A stretch of 64,000 nt of DNA from Methylopila capsulata (GTDB lineage: Bacteria > Pseudomonadota > Alphaproteobacteria > Rhizobiales > Methylopilaceae): positions 868,001 through 932,000 of the forward strand of contig NZ_JAFBCY010000001.1 in assembly GCF_016907975.1 (NCBI RefSeq). The letters run 5' to 3'. The position numbers and the translations under genes are program-made. The notes beneath the pieces are model-generated. The model was not told where the DNA came from and did no database searches. It saw nothing but the letters and a program-made list of their open reading frames with translations. Below, in pieces: positions 36,641-45,100 of this stretch. The first letter of the stretch is position 1. Every line of letters begins with the position of its first letter.

Positions 36641-36881
36641 CGTTCAGCGAATCCCAAAACGTCTTGTCGAGGACGACGCTCGGATTGTCCGGATAGGCCG
36701 CCACCCGCTGCTGGATCGCTGCGATTGCCGTCAATCGCCGCTCTCTCTCGGCGCTTGCTGACGCTTCGGCGAGCGCTTTTTCGCAAGCCTGTCGGATCGT
36801 TTCCGTCAAACTCGTCCCGTTGGCGGCGGCCAGTTTGCGCACCACCCGGTCGGTCTCGGGATCCCTGACATGAAAAGCCAT
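36633..36881 (-). CDS. vapB: VapB-type antitoxin (Rv0623-like)
   Basis: A protein of 82 residues. The N-terminal ribbon-helix-helix-like part (MAFHVRDPETDRVVRKLAAANGTSLTETIRQA) resembles the Rv0623-type antitoxin family. The C-terminal tail (VVLDKTFWDSL) would wrap the toxin. An inverted repeat lies 5-31 bases upstream of the ATG, consistent with autoregulation by the VapBC complex. Confidence 0.88.
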   Translation of the reverse strand: MAFHVRDPETDRVVRKLAAANGTSLTETIRQACEKALAEASASAERERRLTAIAAIQQRVAAYPDNPSVVLDKTFWDSLNDE

Positions 36882-36885
36882 GGCG

Positions 36886-36912
36886 TCTACACTCCTCGCA
36901 CCTCTGTGTAGA
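36886..36912. promoter_or_regulatory. Inverted-repeat operator of vapBC
   Basis: TCTACAC (36886-36892) and GTGTAGA (36906-36912) are perfect inverted copies 13 bases apart, directly upstream of vapB. This is the classical position for the toxin-antitoxin autoregulatory operator. Confidence 0.65.
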
Positions 36913-36938
36913 TCGCACGCAGGCGCCGGTCTTTCAAC

Positions 36939-38507
36939 TCATCGCCGCAGCAGGCTGCCCAGCACGCCGCGCACGACCGCGCGGCCGACGGAGCTTCCGA
37001 CCGAGCCCGCCACCGACTTGCCGATCTGAGCCGCGATGTTGCCGGCGGTCTGGTTGACGATGGTGCGCGTCACGTCGCGGGCGATCGACTGCCCCGGCGA
37101 CAGCGTCTTGCGCGTCCCGCCGCCCGTTCCGAAGATGCTCTTGAAGATGCCGCCAATGCCGCCCGCATCGGCCTCAACCGCCACCTGGTCGGCGGCGACC
37201 GTCTCCTGCGCCTTCTTCGCCAGCATCTCATAGGCCGACTCGCGGTCGACCGCCGTGTCGTACTTGCCGGCGAGCGGAGAGTTCTGGATCAGGCCGCGCC
37301 GCTCCTCCGCCGTCACCGGCCCGATGCGGGCCGCCGGCGGGCGGATCAAGGTCCTTTGCACGATCGACGGGACGCCCTTCCCCTCGAGCATCGAGACCAG
37401 AGCTTCGCCCACGCCAAGCTCGGTGATGACCTGGGCCGTCTTCAGCTCCGGGTTCGGACGGAACGTCTCGGCCGCCGCCTTCACCGCCTTCTGCTCGCGA
37501 GGCGTGAAGGCGCGGAGCGCGTGCTGGACGCGGTTGCCGAGCTGGCCCGCCACCTCCTCCGGAACGTCGATGGGGTTCTGCGTCACGAAGTAGACGCCGA
37601 CGCCCTTGGAGCGGATGAGGCGGACGACCTGCTCGACCTTCTCGATCAGCACCTTCGGCGCCTCGTCGAACAGCAGGTGCGCCTCGTCGAAGAAGAACAC
37701 GAGCTTCGGCTTTTCGACGTCGCCGACCTCCGGCATCTGCTCGAACAGCTCCGAAAGGAGCCACAGCAGAAAGGTCGCGTAGAGCCGCGGGCTCGACATC
37801 AGCTTGTCGGCGGCGAGAATGTTGATGACGCCCCGGCCGTCGTGGCTGGTGCGCATGAGATCGCCCAGCTCCAGCGCGGGCTCGCCGAAGAAGGCGTCGC
37901 CGCCCTGCGTCTCGAGCACCAGCAACTGACGCTGCACCGCGCCGACCGTCGCCTTGGCGACGTTGCCGTACTTGGTCGTGAGCGTCGCCGCGTTTTCAGC
38001 CACGTGCGACAGCAGCGCCTGCAGGTCTTTCAGGTCGAGGAGCAGGAGGCCCTGTTCGTCCGCCACCCGGAAGACGATGTTGAGCACGCCTTCCTGGGTG
38101 TCGTTGAGATTCATCAGCCGCGCCAGCAGCAACGGCCCCATCTCCGAGACGGTGGCGCGGATCGGGTGCCCCTGCGCGCCGAACAGATCCCAGAACACCA
38201 CCGGGAACTGGTCGTTGACGTAGGGCTCCAGCCCGACTTCCTGGGCGCGCTTGAGGAGGAAGTCCTTCGGCTCGCCTTTGGCCGCGACGCCCGACAGGTC
38301 GCCTTTGATGTCGGAGGCGAAGACCGGCACGCCCGCGGCCGAAAAGCCTTCGGCCAGAGCCTGCAGCGTGACCGTCTTGCCGGTGCCCGTCGCGCCGGTG
38401 ACGAGGCCGTGGCGGTTCGCGAGCTTCAGCTCGAGGCTTTCCGCCTTCACCCGCTTGTGGTTGGCGTCAAAACTCGCGCCGATGAAGATCTTGCCCTCGT
38501 CAAGCAT
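36939..38507 (-). CDS. HerA-like ATPase (DUF853 family)
   Basis: A protein of 522 residues. Walker A is in [12 protein letters not shown], Walker B in [13 protein letters not shown], with downstream YFVTQNP and an arginine-finger region in [16 protein letters not shown]. The C-terminal tail is Gly/Ser/Val-rich. DUF853 proteins (YjgR type) are HerA/FtsK-like; their role is not established and many co-occur with no nuclease, as here. AAGGAG precedes the ATG at 38507, which is preferred to upstream starts. Confidence 0.9.
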   Translation of the reverse strand: MLDEGKIFIGASFDANHKRVKAESLELKLANRHGLVTGATGTGKTVTLQALAEGFSAAGVPVFASDIKGDLSGVAAKGEPKDFLLKRAQEVGLEPYVNDQFPVVFWDLFGAQGHPIRATVSEMGPLLLARLMNLNDTQEGVLNIVFRVADEQGLLLLDLKDLQALLSHVAENAATLTTKYGNVAKATVGAVQRQLLVLETQGGDAFFGEPALELGDLMRTSHDGRGVINILAADKLMSSPRLYATFLLWLLSELFEQMPEVGDVEKPKLVFFFDEAHLLFDEAPKVLIEKVEQVVRLIRSKGVGVYFVTQNPIDVPEEVAGQLGNRVQHALRAFTPREQKAVKAAAETFRPNPELKTAQVITELGVGEALVSMLEGKGVPSIVQRTLIRPPAARIGPVTAEERRGLIQNSPLAGKYDTAVDRESAYEMLAKKAQETVAADQVAVEADAGGIGGIFKSIFGTGGGTRKTLSPGQSIARDVTRTIVNQTAGNIAAQIGKSVAGSVGSSVGRAVVRGVLGSLLRR

Positions 38508-38668
38508 CGCGTCACACTCCTTCTCGCCGGTTCGGCCGGCGCATCGGGCGGAAGGTGCCATGGCGGCGCGGCGCCACCAAGGGCGGCCTCCGTCGATAGG
38601 TCCGCTTGTCATCGCTACCGACAGGTGGTCTCTATCCCGCCGACAAAAACACATCCTCGCGGGGCCCC

Positions 38669-39037
38669 ATGGACGAACTCGTGACCCGGCTGTCGACGGC
38701 GGCCCACATCGACGCCGCGACGGCGACGGCGGCCGTGAAGGCCATCCTCGTGTTCCTCGACAAGGAGGCGCCCGCGGACGCCGTCGGCGATCTGATGGAC
38801 GCGCTGCCCGGTTCGCGACAGGCTCTGTCCGACGCCAAGGCCGAGAACGGCGAGCCCGAGGGCTTCGCCGGCTTCGGCGCGATGGCCGCGTACCACGCCC
38901 TCACCGCGGTCGGACTTTCCGGCTCGGAGGTCCAGGTCGTGACCAAGGAGTTGCTCGCCCACGCCCGCGAAAAGGCCGGCGAGGAGACTGTCGGCCGCAT
39001 CGTCGGCTCTATCCCCGGCCTCGAGGCCTTCATCTAG
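38669..39037 (+). CDS. DUF2267-like helical protein
   Basis: A protein of 122 residues. The N-terminus ([30 protein letters not shown]) and the [12 protein letters not shown] segment resemble DUF2267/YidB-type helical proteins. The second half ([27 protein letters not shown]) supports the same. Function unknown. It is divergent from the HerA-like gene and followed by a DUF4332 gene on the same strand. Confidence 0.62.
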   Translation: MDELVTRLSTAAHIDAATATAAVKAILVFLDKEAPADAVGDLMDALPGSRQALSDAKAENGEPEGFAGFGAMAAYHALTAVGLSGSEVQVVTKELLAHAREKAGEETVGRIVGSIPGLEAFI

Positions 39038-39142
39038 GGCCTCGGAAGCCCGTCGCTGGCGTTTGGTCCTGCGTTGAGTGGCGTTCCCCGCGTAGCTTGG
39101 AACAAGCCTGTCGACCGGCGCCGAACGACGCGCGGAGGGTCC

Positions 39143-39550
39143 ATGCCCTATCCTATTCTGCAGATCGAGGGCGTCGGCCCCGAGAGCGCGGAGCGACTCA
39201 AGAAGGCCGGGGTGCGAACCTCCGCGACCTTGCTTGACCGGGCCAAGGATCCCAAAGGCCGGAAGACGCTCGCCGCCGCCACGGGCATTCCCGCGAGCCT
39301 GATCCTGAGCTTCGCCAACAGGGCGGACCTCATGCGGCTCAGGGGCGTCGGCGGCGAATACGCGGATCTGCTGGCCGCCGTCGGCGTCGACACGGTGAAG
39401 GACCTGAGAAATCGCAACCTCGGGAACCTTTCGAAGGCCATTCGCCACGCCAACGCCCAGCGCAGCCTTGTGCGGCTCGCCCCGTCCGAAAAGGTCGTCG
39501 CGAAATGGATCGAGCAGGCGAAGGCACTGCCGCCCGTGATGACCTACTGA
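39143..39550 (+). CDS. DUF4332 domain-containing protein
   Basis: A protein of 135 residues with two helix-hairpin-helix-like units: IEGVGPESAERLKKAGVRT near the start and LMRLRGVGGEYADLLAAVGVDTV in the middle. This is the DUF4332 pattern, related to DNA-binding HhH motifs, and suggests nucleic-acid contact, which is inferred. GGAGG precedes the ATG at 39143. Confidence 0.85.
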   Translation: MPYPILQIEGVGPESAERLKKAGVRTSATLLDRAKDPKGRKTLAAATGIPASLILSFANRADLMRLRGVGGEYADLLAAVGVDTVKDLRNRNLGNLSKAIRHANAQRSLVRLAPSEKVVAKWIEQAKALPPVMTY

Positions 39551-39622
39551 CCGAGCAGCGCTTCAGAATCGGGGGCGCGCGTCCTAGACATGGTCCGTTC
39601 CGCCCTTTGGAGGCTTCCGTCC

Positions 39623-40450
39623 ATGACCCTCTCACGAGCGCCGTTCGCGGCGGCCCGCCTGTTCGATCGCGCCGGCGGTCCACGGGTGATGGGCATCCTG
39701 AACGTCACTCCGGATTCATTCTCCGACGGGGGACGCTTCGCGGCGGTTGAAGGCGCGGTCGCGCACGCCGCCAGGATGGCCGGCGACGGCGCCGACATCG
39801 TCGACATCGGCGGCGAATCGACCCGGCCGGGCTATCAGCCGGTGGACGCCGAAGAAGAGATCCGCCGCGTGGTCCCGGCGATCCGCGCCGTGCGTGAAGC
39901 GCTCGATCTGCCGATCTCGATCGACACGATGAAGGCGTCGGTCGCGGCCGCGGCGCTCGAGGCCGGAGCCGACATCCTCAACGACGTCTGGGGGCTGCAG
40001 CGCGATCCCGACATCGCGCGGGTCGCGGCGGAGCACGGCGCGCCCGTGGTGGTGATGCATCACCGTACCGAGGTTGATCCCGCGCTCGACATCGTCGAGG
40101 ACATGAAGGGTTTTCTCGGGCGTTCGATCGAGATCGCGCTCAGGGCCGGCGTCCCTGACCACGCCATCGCCCTCGACCCCGGCGTCGGCTTCGGCAAGAC
40201 CGTCACGCAGAATCTGATCGCCATTCAGCAGGTCGGCGCGCTCGCCAGGATGGGCTTCGCAGTGCTGCTCGGAACCTCGCGGAAATCCCTGATCGGCCAC
40301 ATCATCCAGCGCACGCCGGAGGAACGCGTCCACGGCACGGTCGCGACCTCGGTGCTTGGCTGGGCCGCGGGCGCGACGCTGTTCCGTGTCCACGACATTC
40401 GCGAAAACCGCGACGCGCTGCTCGTGGCGAAAGCGGTGCTCGACGCCTGA
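39623..40450 (+). CDS. folP: Dihydropteroate synthase
   Basis: A protein of 275 residues. FolP joins pterin pyrophosphate to p-aminobenzoate in folate synthesis and is the sulphonamide target. Motifs ILNVTPDSFSDGG, DIGGESTRPGY, ISIDTMKASVA, DPGVGFGKT and GTSRKSLIG are intact. GGAGG lies 10 bases before the ATG. Other folate genes usually follow; here a CsbD-like gene on the opposite strand follows instead. Confidence 0.96.
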   Translation: MTLSRAPFAAARLFDRAGGPRVMGILNVTPDSFSDGGRFAAVEGAVAHAARMAGDGADIVDIGGESTRPGYQPVDAEEEIRRVVPAIRAVREALDLPISIDTMKASVAAAALEAGADILNDVWGLQRDPDIARVAAEHGAPVVVMHHRTEVDPALDIVEDMKGFLGRSIEIALRAGVPDHAIALDPGVGFGKTVTQNLIAIQQVGALARMGFAVLLGTSRKSLIGHIIQRTPEERVHGTVATSVLGWAAGATLFRVHDIRENRDALLVAKAVLDA

Positions 40451-40468
40451 CGTGGCCTAGGCGTGCTG

Positions 40469-40669
40469 TTACACGCCGAGGCGGCGACGGAAGCCGAGAT
40501 GAGCGCGGGCCATGCCCATCGCGCGGCCGAAACCGGCCTGCGCGGAGCCGACGAGCTCAATGGCGTGGCCGCGGCGCGAGAGCGCCGCATCGCCCGTCAA
40601 GCCGGCCCAAAGCTGCATCAGCTTGCCCTTGATCTGCTTCCCGTGACCTTCGATCCGATCCGCGTTCAT
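40469..40669 (-). CDS. CsbD family stress-response protein
   Basis: A protein of 66 residues beginning MNADRIEGHGKQIKGKLMQ, close to the CsbD consensus (N-D-ieGk.kq.kGk), followed by WAGLTGD. CsbD proteins are small, helical and stress-induced, of unknown activity. The C-terminal 25 residues (AQAGFGRAMGMARAHLG) differ from the usual CsbD ending. Confidence 0.8.
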   Translation of the reverse strand: MNADRIEGHGKQIKGKLMQLWAGLTGDAALSRRGHAIELVGSAQAGFGRAMGMARAHLGFRRRLGV

Positions 40670-40853
40670 CAGGGTATCTCCGCCGCCGAAATGGTTTGAA
40701 ACATTGATTTGATAGGTGAACGCCGACGGGCCGATGACAGTTCACGCCCGCCACGACGATTTCGGACTTCGGCACGACTTTTCGCCCGGTCGCAGGCGGG
40801 GGGACGGGCTGTTAGCGTCCACCCCGCTTCGTCCCACGCCTCCAAGGATCCTC

Positions 40854-41852
40854 GTGCCGCCCTCCTCACCCCTTCAGATCGCTGACGTTCCCGCTTTCGC
40901 GGCCCGCATCCGCGCCGGCGACCGCGCCGCCCTCGCCCGGGCGATCACGTTTGCGGAATCGCGCCGTCCCGATCATCAGGCCGCGGCGCGCGCGCTGGTG
41001 CAGGAACTGCTGCCGGACACCGGCAAGGCCATCCGGGTCGGCGTCACGGGCGTGCCCGGCGTCGGCAAGTCGACGACCATCGACACGCTCGGAAGCCGGC
41101 TCACCGCCTCGGGCCACAAGGTGGGCGTGCTGGCGGTCGACCCGTCCTCGACGCGCACCGGCGGGTCGATCCTCGGCGACAAGACACGGATGCAGCGGCT
41201 CGCCATGGACCGGGCCGCCTATGTGCGTCCGTCCCCCTCGGCGGGGACGCTCGGCGGCGTCGCGGCCAAGACGCGGGAAAGCATGCTGCTGATGGAGGCC
41301 GCGGGCTTCGACGTGATCCTGGTCGAGACGGTCGGGATCGGCCAGTCGGAGACGACCGTCGCCGATATGACGGACGTCTTCCTGGTGCTGATGCTGCCCG
41401 GCGCCGGCGACGAACTTCAGGGCATAAAGAAGGGCGTGCTGGAGATCGCCGATATCATCGCCGTCAACAAGGCGGACGGCGCTGGCGCCGGCCCTGCGAA
41501 GGCCGCCGCCGCCGATTACACGGCTGCGCTGCGCATCCTGAACGCTCAGGGCGGCGCCTGGACGCCGGAAGTGCTCACCGTCTCCGGCCGCGAGGACCAG
41601 GGCCTCGACGCGCTTTGGGCCCGCGTGGTCGCCTGCCGCGACCTGCGCGCGAAGGCCGGCGAACTCGCGAAGCGCCGCGAGGGCCAGCAGGTGCGCTGGA
41701 TGTGGACGATGGTCGAGGCCCGCTTCCGCGAACGCCTCGCCGACGATCCGCGGCTCGCCGAACGGGTGCCCGCGCTCGAGACCGCGGTCGCGGGCGGCGA
41801 GCTCGCCCCGACGCTGGCCGCGGACGAGATCGCGACGATGCTCGGCTTCTGA
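40854..41852 (+). CDS. meaB: Methylmalonyl-CoA mutase-associated GTPase
   Basis: A protein of 332 residues (ArgK/MeaB family). It loads and protects the cobalamin of methylmalonyl-CoA mutase. The P-loop is GVPGVGKSTTID; switch and base-recognition motifs include ETVGIGQSE and VNKADG. mutAB lies 8 kb away in the other direction, so partner and chaperone are linked but not co-transcribed. The GTG at 40854 with AAGGA upstream is preferred; an ATG 138 bases earlier would add an atypical tail. Confidence 0.94.
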   Translation: MPPSSPLQIADVPAFAARIRAGDRAALARAITFAESRRPDHQAAARALVQELLPDTGKAIRVGVTGVPGVGKSTTIDTLGSRLTASGHKVGVLAVDPSSTRTGGSILGDKTRMQRLAMDRAAYVRPSPSAGTLGGVAAKTRESMLLMEAAGFDVILVETVGIGQSETTVADMTDVFLVLMLPGAGDELQGIKKGVLEIADIIAVNKADGAGAGPAKAAAADYTAALRILNAQGGAWTPEVLTVSGREDQGLDALWARVVACRDLRAKAGELAKRREGQQVRWMWTMVEARFRERLADDPRLAERVPALETAVAGGELAPTLAADEIATMLGF

Positions 41853-41859
41853 GCCTTGC

Positions 41860-42627
41860 TCAGATCGCGGTAAAGCCGTTGTCCACGAAGAGATGCGCGC
41901 CGTTGACGAAGCTCGCGTCGTCGCTTGCGAGGAACAGCGCGGCCTTCGCCACCTCCTCTGCTTCGCCGATGCGGCCCTGAGCCGCGGCGATCGCCGCATC
42001 GGACGTGTCGACGCCCAGCGCCTGCAGGTCAGCGACCTCGCGCAGGCCGTGGGGCGTGCGGATGAAGCCGGGACACACCGCGTTGCATCGGATGTTCCGG
42101 TCGCGGAACTCCACCGCGATCGCGCGGGCGAACATGTGGCACGCGCCCTTGGTGGTGTCGTAGAGCACTTCCATCGGCGTCGCCGCCACCGCGGAGATCG
42201 ACGAGGTGCAGACGATCGAGCCGCCGCCGGCCGCGATCATCCCCGGCAGCACGGCCTTCGTCATGAGAAACATCGACCGCACGTTGACCGCGTGCAGCCA
42301 GTCCCACTCCGCGACCGTCGTCTCCAGGAACGGCTTTATGACGATGGTCCCGGCATGGTTGAACAGCACGGTCGCAGGCCCGAAGCGCTGCGTCACCGCC
42401 GCCACGGCGGCGCCGACCGCAGCCTCGTCCGACACGTCGGCGACGAAGGCCTCCGCCACGCCGCCTTCGGCGCGGATGGCCGCCGCGGTCTCCTCCGCGG
42501 CCTCGCCGTTGAGATCGACGATCGCGACCTTCGCCCCCTCCGCCGCGAACAGGCGCGAGGAGGCCCCGCCCATCCCCGTCGCCCCGCCGGAAACGATCGC
42601 GACCTTGTCCTGAAGCTTTCCGGGCAT
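41860..42627 (-). CDS. SDR family oxidoreductase
   Basis: A protein of 255 residues with the NAD(P)-binding GGATGMGGASS, a modified NHAG in place of NNAG, catalytic Ser in TSSISAV and YDTTK as YxxxK. GAGGAG precedes the ATG. It converges on meaB with an 7-base gap. Substrate unknown; a dehydrogenase of a hydroxyacyl or sugar-like compound is possible. Confidence 0.88.
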   Translation of the reverse strand: MPGKLQDKVAIVSGGATGMGGASSRLFAAEGAKVAIVDLNGEAAEETAAAIRAEGGVAEAFVADVSDEAAVGAAVAAVTQRFGPATVLFNHAGTIVIKPFLETTVAEWDWLHAVNVRSMFLMTKAVLPGMIAAGGGSIVCTSSISAVAATPMEVLYDTTKGACHMFARAIAVEFRDRNIRCNAVCPGFIRTPHGLREVADLQALGVDTSDAAIAAAQGRIGEAEEVAKAALFLASDDASFVNGAHLFVDNGFTAI

Positions 42628-42834
42628 GCGCGTCGATCTCCTCGGGGCTGACATCTTGGGGGGCGGGCTTACCACGTCCAACAGCCGCAGCGGCGGGCTC
42701 AGCGACGCGCCAGAAGGCCGCGTTCGCCCCTCGAGTTTCCCCGCCTCGCCTCTGGCGATTGGCGCGGCGCGATCGTATCAAGGACGCGCGCCCCAGCGCG
42801 GATGATACGACACGCCTCAAGAGGCCCACCCGCC

Positions 42835-43281
42835 GTGGATGACGCCACTCTCATCGACCGGCCGAACGCGCTAGTCGTCGCTCGCCACTACCTCTCCGGC
42901 TTTCCCGAATTCGCCGCCTACTTCGCGCTTGCGATCGTGCTCGCCGGGCTCTTTCTCATGGCCTATTCCCGCATCACCCCGCATCACGAGTTTCGTCTCG
43001 TGCGCGCGGGCAATATGGCGGCCGTGCCCGCCCTGCTCGGGGCGCTCCTTGGGTTCGCGCTGCCGATGAAGGCCGCGATGGGCGGCGCAGCCTCGCTGGC
43101 GGATTTTGCGCTCTGGTCCGTGATCGCGGCCGTCGTGCAGATCGGCGCCTATGGCGCGGCGCGAGCGGTCATGCCCGACGTGTCGATCCGCATCTCCAAC
43201 GGCGAGATGGCGGCGGGCGCATGGCTTGGCGGCGTCTCAGTCGTCGTCGGCGTGCTCAACGCCGCCGCGATGACCTACTGA
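42835..43281 (+). CDS. DUF350 membrane protein
   Basis: A protein of 148 residues with four hydrophobic helices (about 27-45, 63-85, 93-112 and 125-146). FPEFAAYFALAIVLAGLFLMAYSRITPH and the conserved IRISNGEMAAGAWLGGVSV ending match DUF350 (YjfL). It leads a unit with a YgiB-like and a YgiC-like gene, a combination known from other proteobacteria. GTG 42835 is chosen; an in-frame ATG at 42802 is the alternative. Confidence 0.85.
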   Translation: MDDATLIDRPNALVVARHYLSGFPEFAAYFALAIVLAGLFLMAYSRITPHHEFRLVRAGNMAAVPALLGALLGFALPMKAAMGGAASLADFALWSVIAAVVQIGAYGAARAVMPDVSIRISNGEMAAGAWLGGVSVVVGVLNAAAMTY

Positions 43282-43295
43282 GCGGACGCAGGGCG

Positions 43296-43886
43296 ATGAA
43301 GCGCTCGAACGGAATTGCGCTGGGGTTGATGGGCGCGGGCGCCGTGGCGCTTAGCGTCTATCGCGGGCCGTCGGAGGTTGTTGGAGGCGTCTTCACCGAC
43401 GCCGCCCAATGCACGCGCGCGGGGATCCCCGCCGAGGACTGCGACAGCGCGCAACGCACGGCGTCGATAGCCCACCGGGCGCGAGCCCCGCGTTACGCCA
43501 ACCGCGCGACGTGCGAGACCGAGGCCGACACGGTCTGCGAGGCCTCTCCGGCAGGAACCTCGGCCGGAGCAGGCGGCGAGACGTACTCCCCCGCCATGGG
43601 CGGTTTCACTCTGTCGAAGGACTGCGACTACTACAGTGTGGGTTGCGCCGCTTCGGAGAGCGGCACCAGCGGCGGAGGCGGAGGGTTCGCCACCGGCATG
43701 CGCACATTCCGAAATACGGGACAGCCGGTCTACGAATCAAGGCGCTGGCGGGGGTCTTACCGACCGGTTTGGGCGTTCGTCGAACCTGGCGCCTCGGGGG
43801 AGCGGGGGCGAGCTTCGCTCAAGACCGAGACGATATCGCGCGGCGGCTTCGGCCCTGCGTTCGGCGGCTTCCGCGCCGGCTCCTGA
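43296..43886 (+). CDS. DUF1190/YgiB family protein
   Basis: A protein of 196 residues. A short hydrophobic N-terminus (about 5-21) is followed by a Cys-containing region (FTDAAQCTRAGIPAEDCDSA, typical of YgiB) and a Gly/Ser/Tyr-rich tail with STSGGG-type runs and FRNTGQPVYESRRWRG. YgiB proteins are envelope-associated; their role is unknown, but they pair with YgiC synthetase-like proteins. The stop overlaps the next start (TGATG). Confidence 0.8.
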   Translation: MKRSNGIALGLMGAGAVALSVYRGPSEVVGGVFTDAAQCTRAGIPAEDCDSAQRTASIAHRARAPRYANRATCETEADTVCEASPAGTSAGAGGETYSPAMGGFTLSKDCDYYSVGCAASESGTSGGGGGFATGMRTFRNTGQPVYESRRWRGSYRPVWAFVEPGASGERGRASLKTETISRGGFGPAFGGFRAGS

Positions 43887-45046
43887 TGCGTCGCCTCGCG
43901 ATCCCTCCCCGGCCGGACTGGCGCAAGACCGCCGATCGCCTGGGCTTCCGGTTCGCCGAGATGTACGGCGCGCCCTATTGGGACGAGACCGCCTGCTTCG
44001 CCTTCACGCTGAGGGAGATCGAGCACGACATCGAGGACTCGACACGCGAACTGCACGCGCTGTGTCTCGACCTTGCGGACCGCGCCGCGCGCGACGGCAG
44101 ACTGCTGACGCGGCTCGGCGTTACGGCGGCGTTCCACGACTACGTCGCGCGGTCCTGGCGGAACCGCGATCTCGAACCCTCGCTCTACGGCCGCTTCGAT
44201 CTCGCCTACGACGGGACGGGGCCTGCCAAGATGTTGGAGTACAACGCCGACACCCCGACCGGACTCTACGAGACCGCCGTGTTCCAATGGGCCTGGCTCG
44301 AGGAGCTCCGGCGAAGCGGCGCGCTTCCCCTAGACGCCGACCAATTTAACTCGGCCCACGAGGCGCTGGTCGAACGTTTCAAGGCGTTTTCCAACCGGTC
44401 GTTGTTCCACTTCGTCGGCGCCATCGACGACGTCGAGGACGGCGGCACGATCGATTACCTCCTCGACTGCGCCGCGCAGGCGGGCCATGTGGGTCGCAAG
44501 CTTCATATCGACCGCGTCGGGCTCGACGCGCGGGGCCGGTTCACGGACGAGGACGACCTCGTGATCGACCAAATGTTCAAGCTCCACCCCTGGGAGTGGA
44601 TCTTCGAGGCTCCGTTCGCATCACATCTTCCAATCTCGGGCTGCCGCTTCGTCGAACCTCCGTGGAAGGCGATGCTCTCCACCAAGGCGATCCTGCCGCT
44701 GCTCTGGGAGGCCCATCCCGGCCATCCCAATCTGCTCCCCGCTTTCTTCGCGGACGATCCCCGCGCAGCCGCTCTCGACGCTTACGTCCACAAGCCTCTG
44801 TTCTCGCGCGAGGGCGCGAACGTCACGCTGGTTCAGGACGGCGAAACGGTCGCGATCGAGGGTCCCTACGGAGCCGAGGGGTTTGTGGTTCAGCAGGCTG
44901 CGCGGCTGTTCTCGTCGCCTGGAGGCTACGCCGTGCTTGGGAGCTGGGTGGTGGGCGACGCCCCATGCGGGCTGGGCGTTCGGGAGGACGCTTCACCTGT
45001 CACGATGAACATGTCGCGCTTCGTGCCGCACGCCATCATCGGATGA
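43886..45046 (+). CDS. Glutathionylspermidine synthase-like ATP-grasp protein (YgiC family)
   Basis: A protein of 386 residues. It matches the amidase-free glutathionylspermidine synthase family: ETACFAFTLREIEHDIEDST, LYGRFDLAYDG, KMLEYNADTPTGLYETAVFQW and PPWKAMLSTKAILPLLWE, plus a late KPLFSREGANV. ATP-grasp ligation of an amine to a peptide-like substrate is known for the family; the real substrate of YgiC types is unknown. Translation is coupled to the YgiB gene by TGATG. Confidence 0.88.
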   Translation: MRRLAIPPRPDWRKTADRLGFRFAEMYGAPYWDETACFAFTLREIEHDIEDSTRELHALCLDLADRAARDGRLLTRLGVTAAFHDYVARSWRNRDLEPSLYGRFDLAYDGTGPAKMLEYNADTPTGLYETAVFQWAWLEELRRSGALPLDADQFNSAHEALVERFKAFSNRSLFHFVGAIDDVEDGGTIDYLLDCAAQAGHVGRKLHIDRVGLDARGRFTDEDDLVIDQMFKLHPWEWIFEAPFASHLPISGCRFVEPPWKAMLSTKAILPLLWEAHPGHPNLLPAFFADDPRAAALDAYVHKPLFSREGANVTLVQDGETVAIEGPYGAEGFVVQQAARLFSSPGGYAVLGSWVVGDAPCGLGVREDASPVTMNMSRFVPHAIIG

Positions 45047-45100
45047 GCCGGGTCGGAAGATCCCGCCGTTGAACGTCTTGGAGACCGCAGAGGCCGGACT

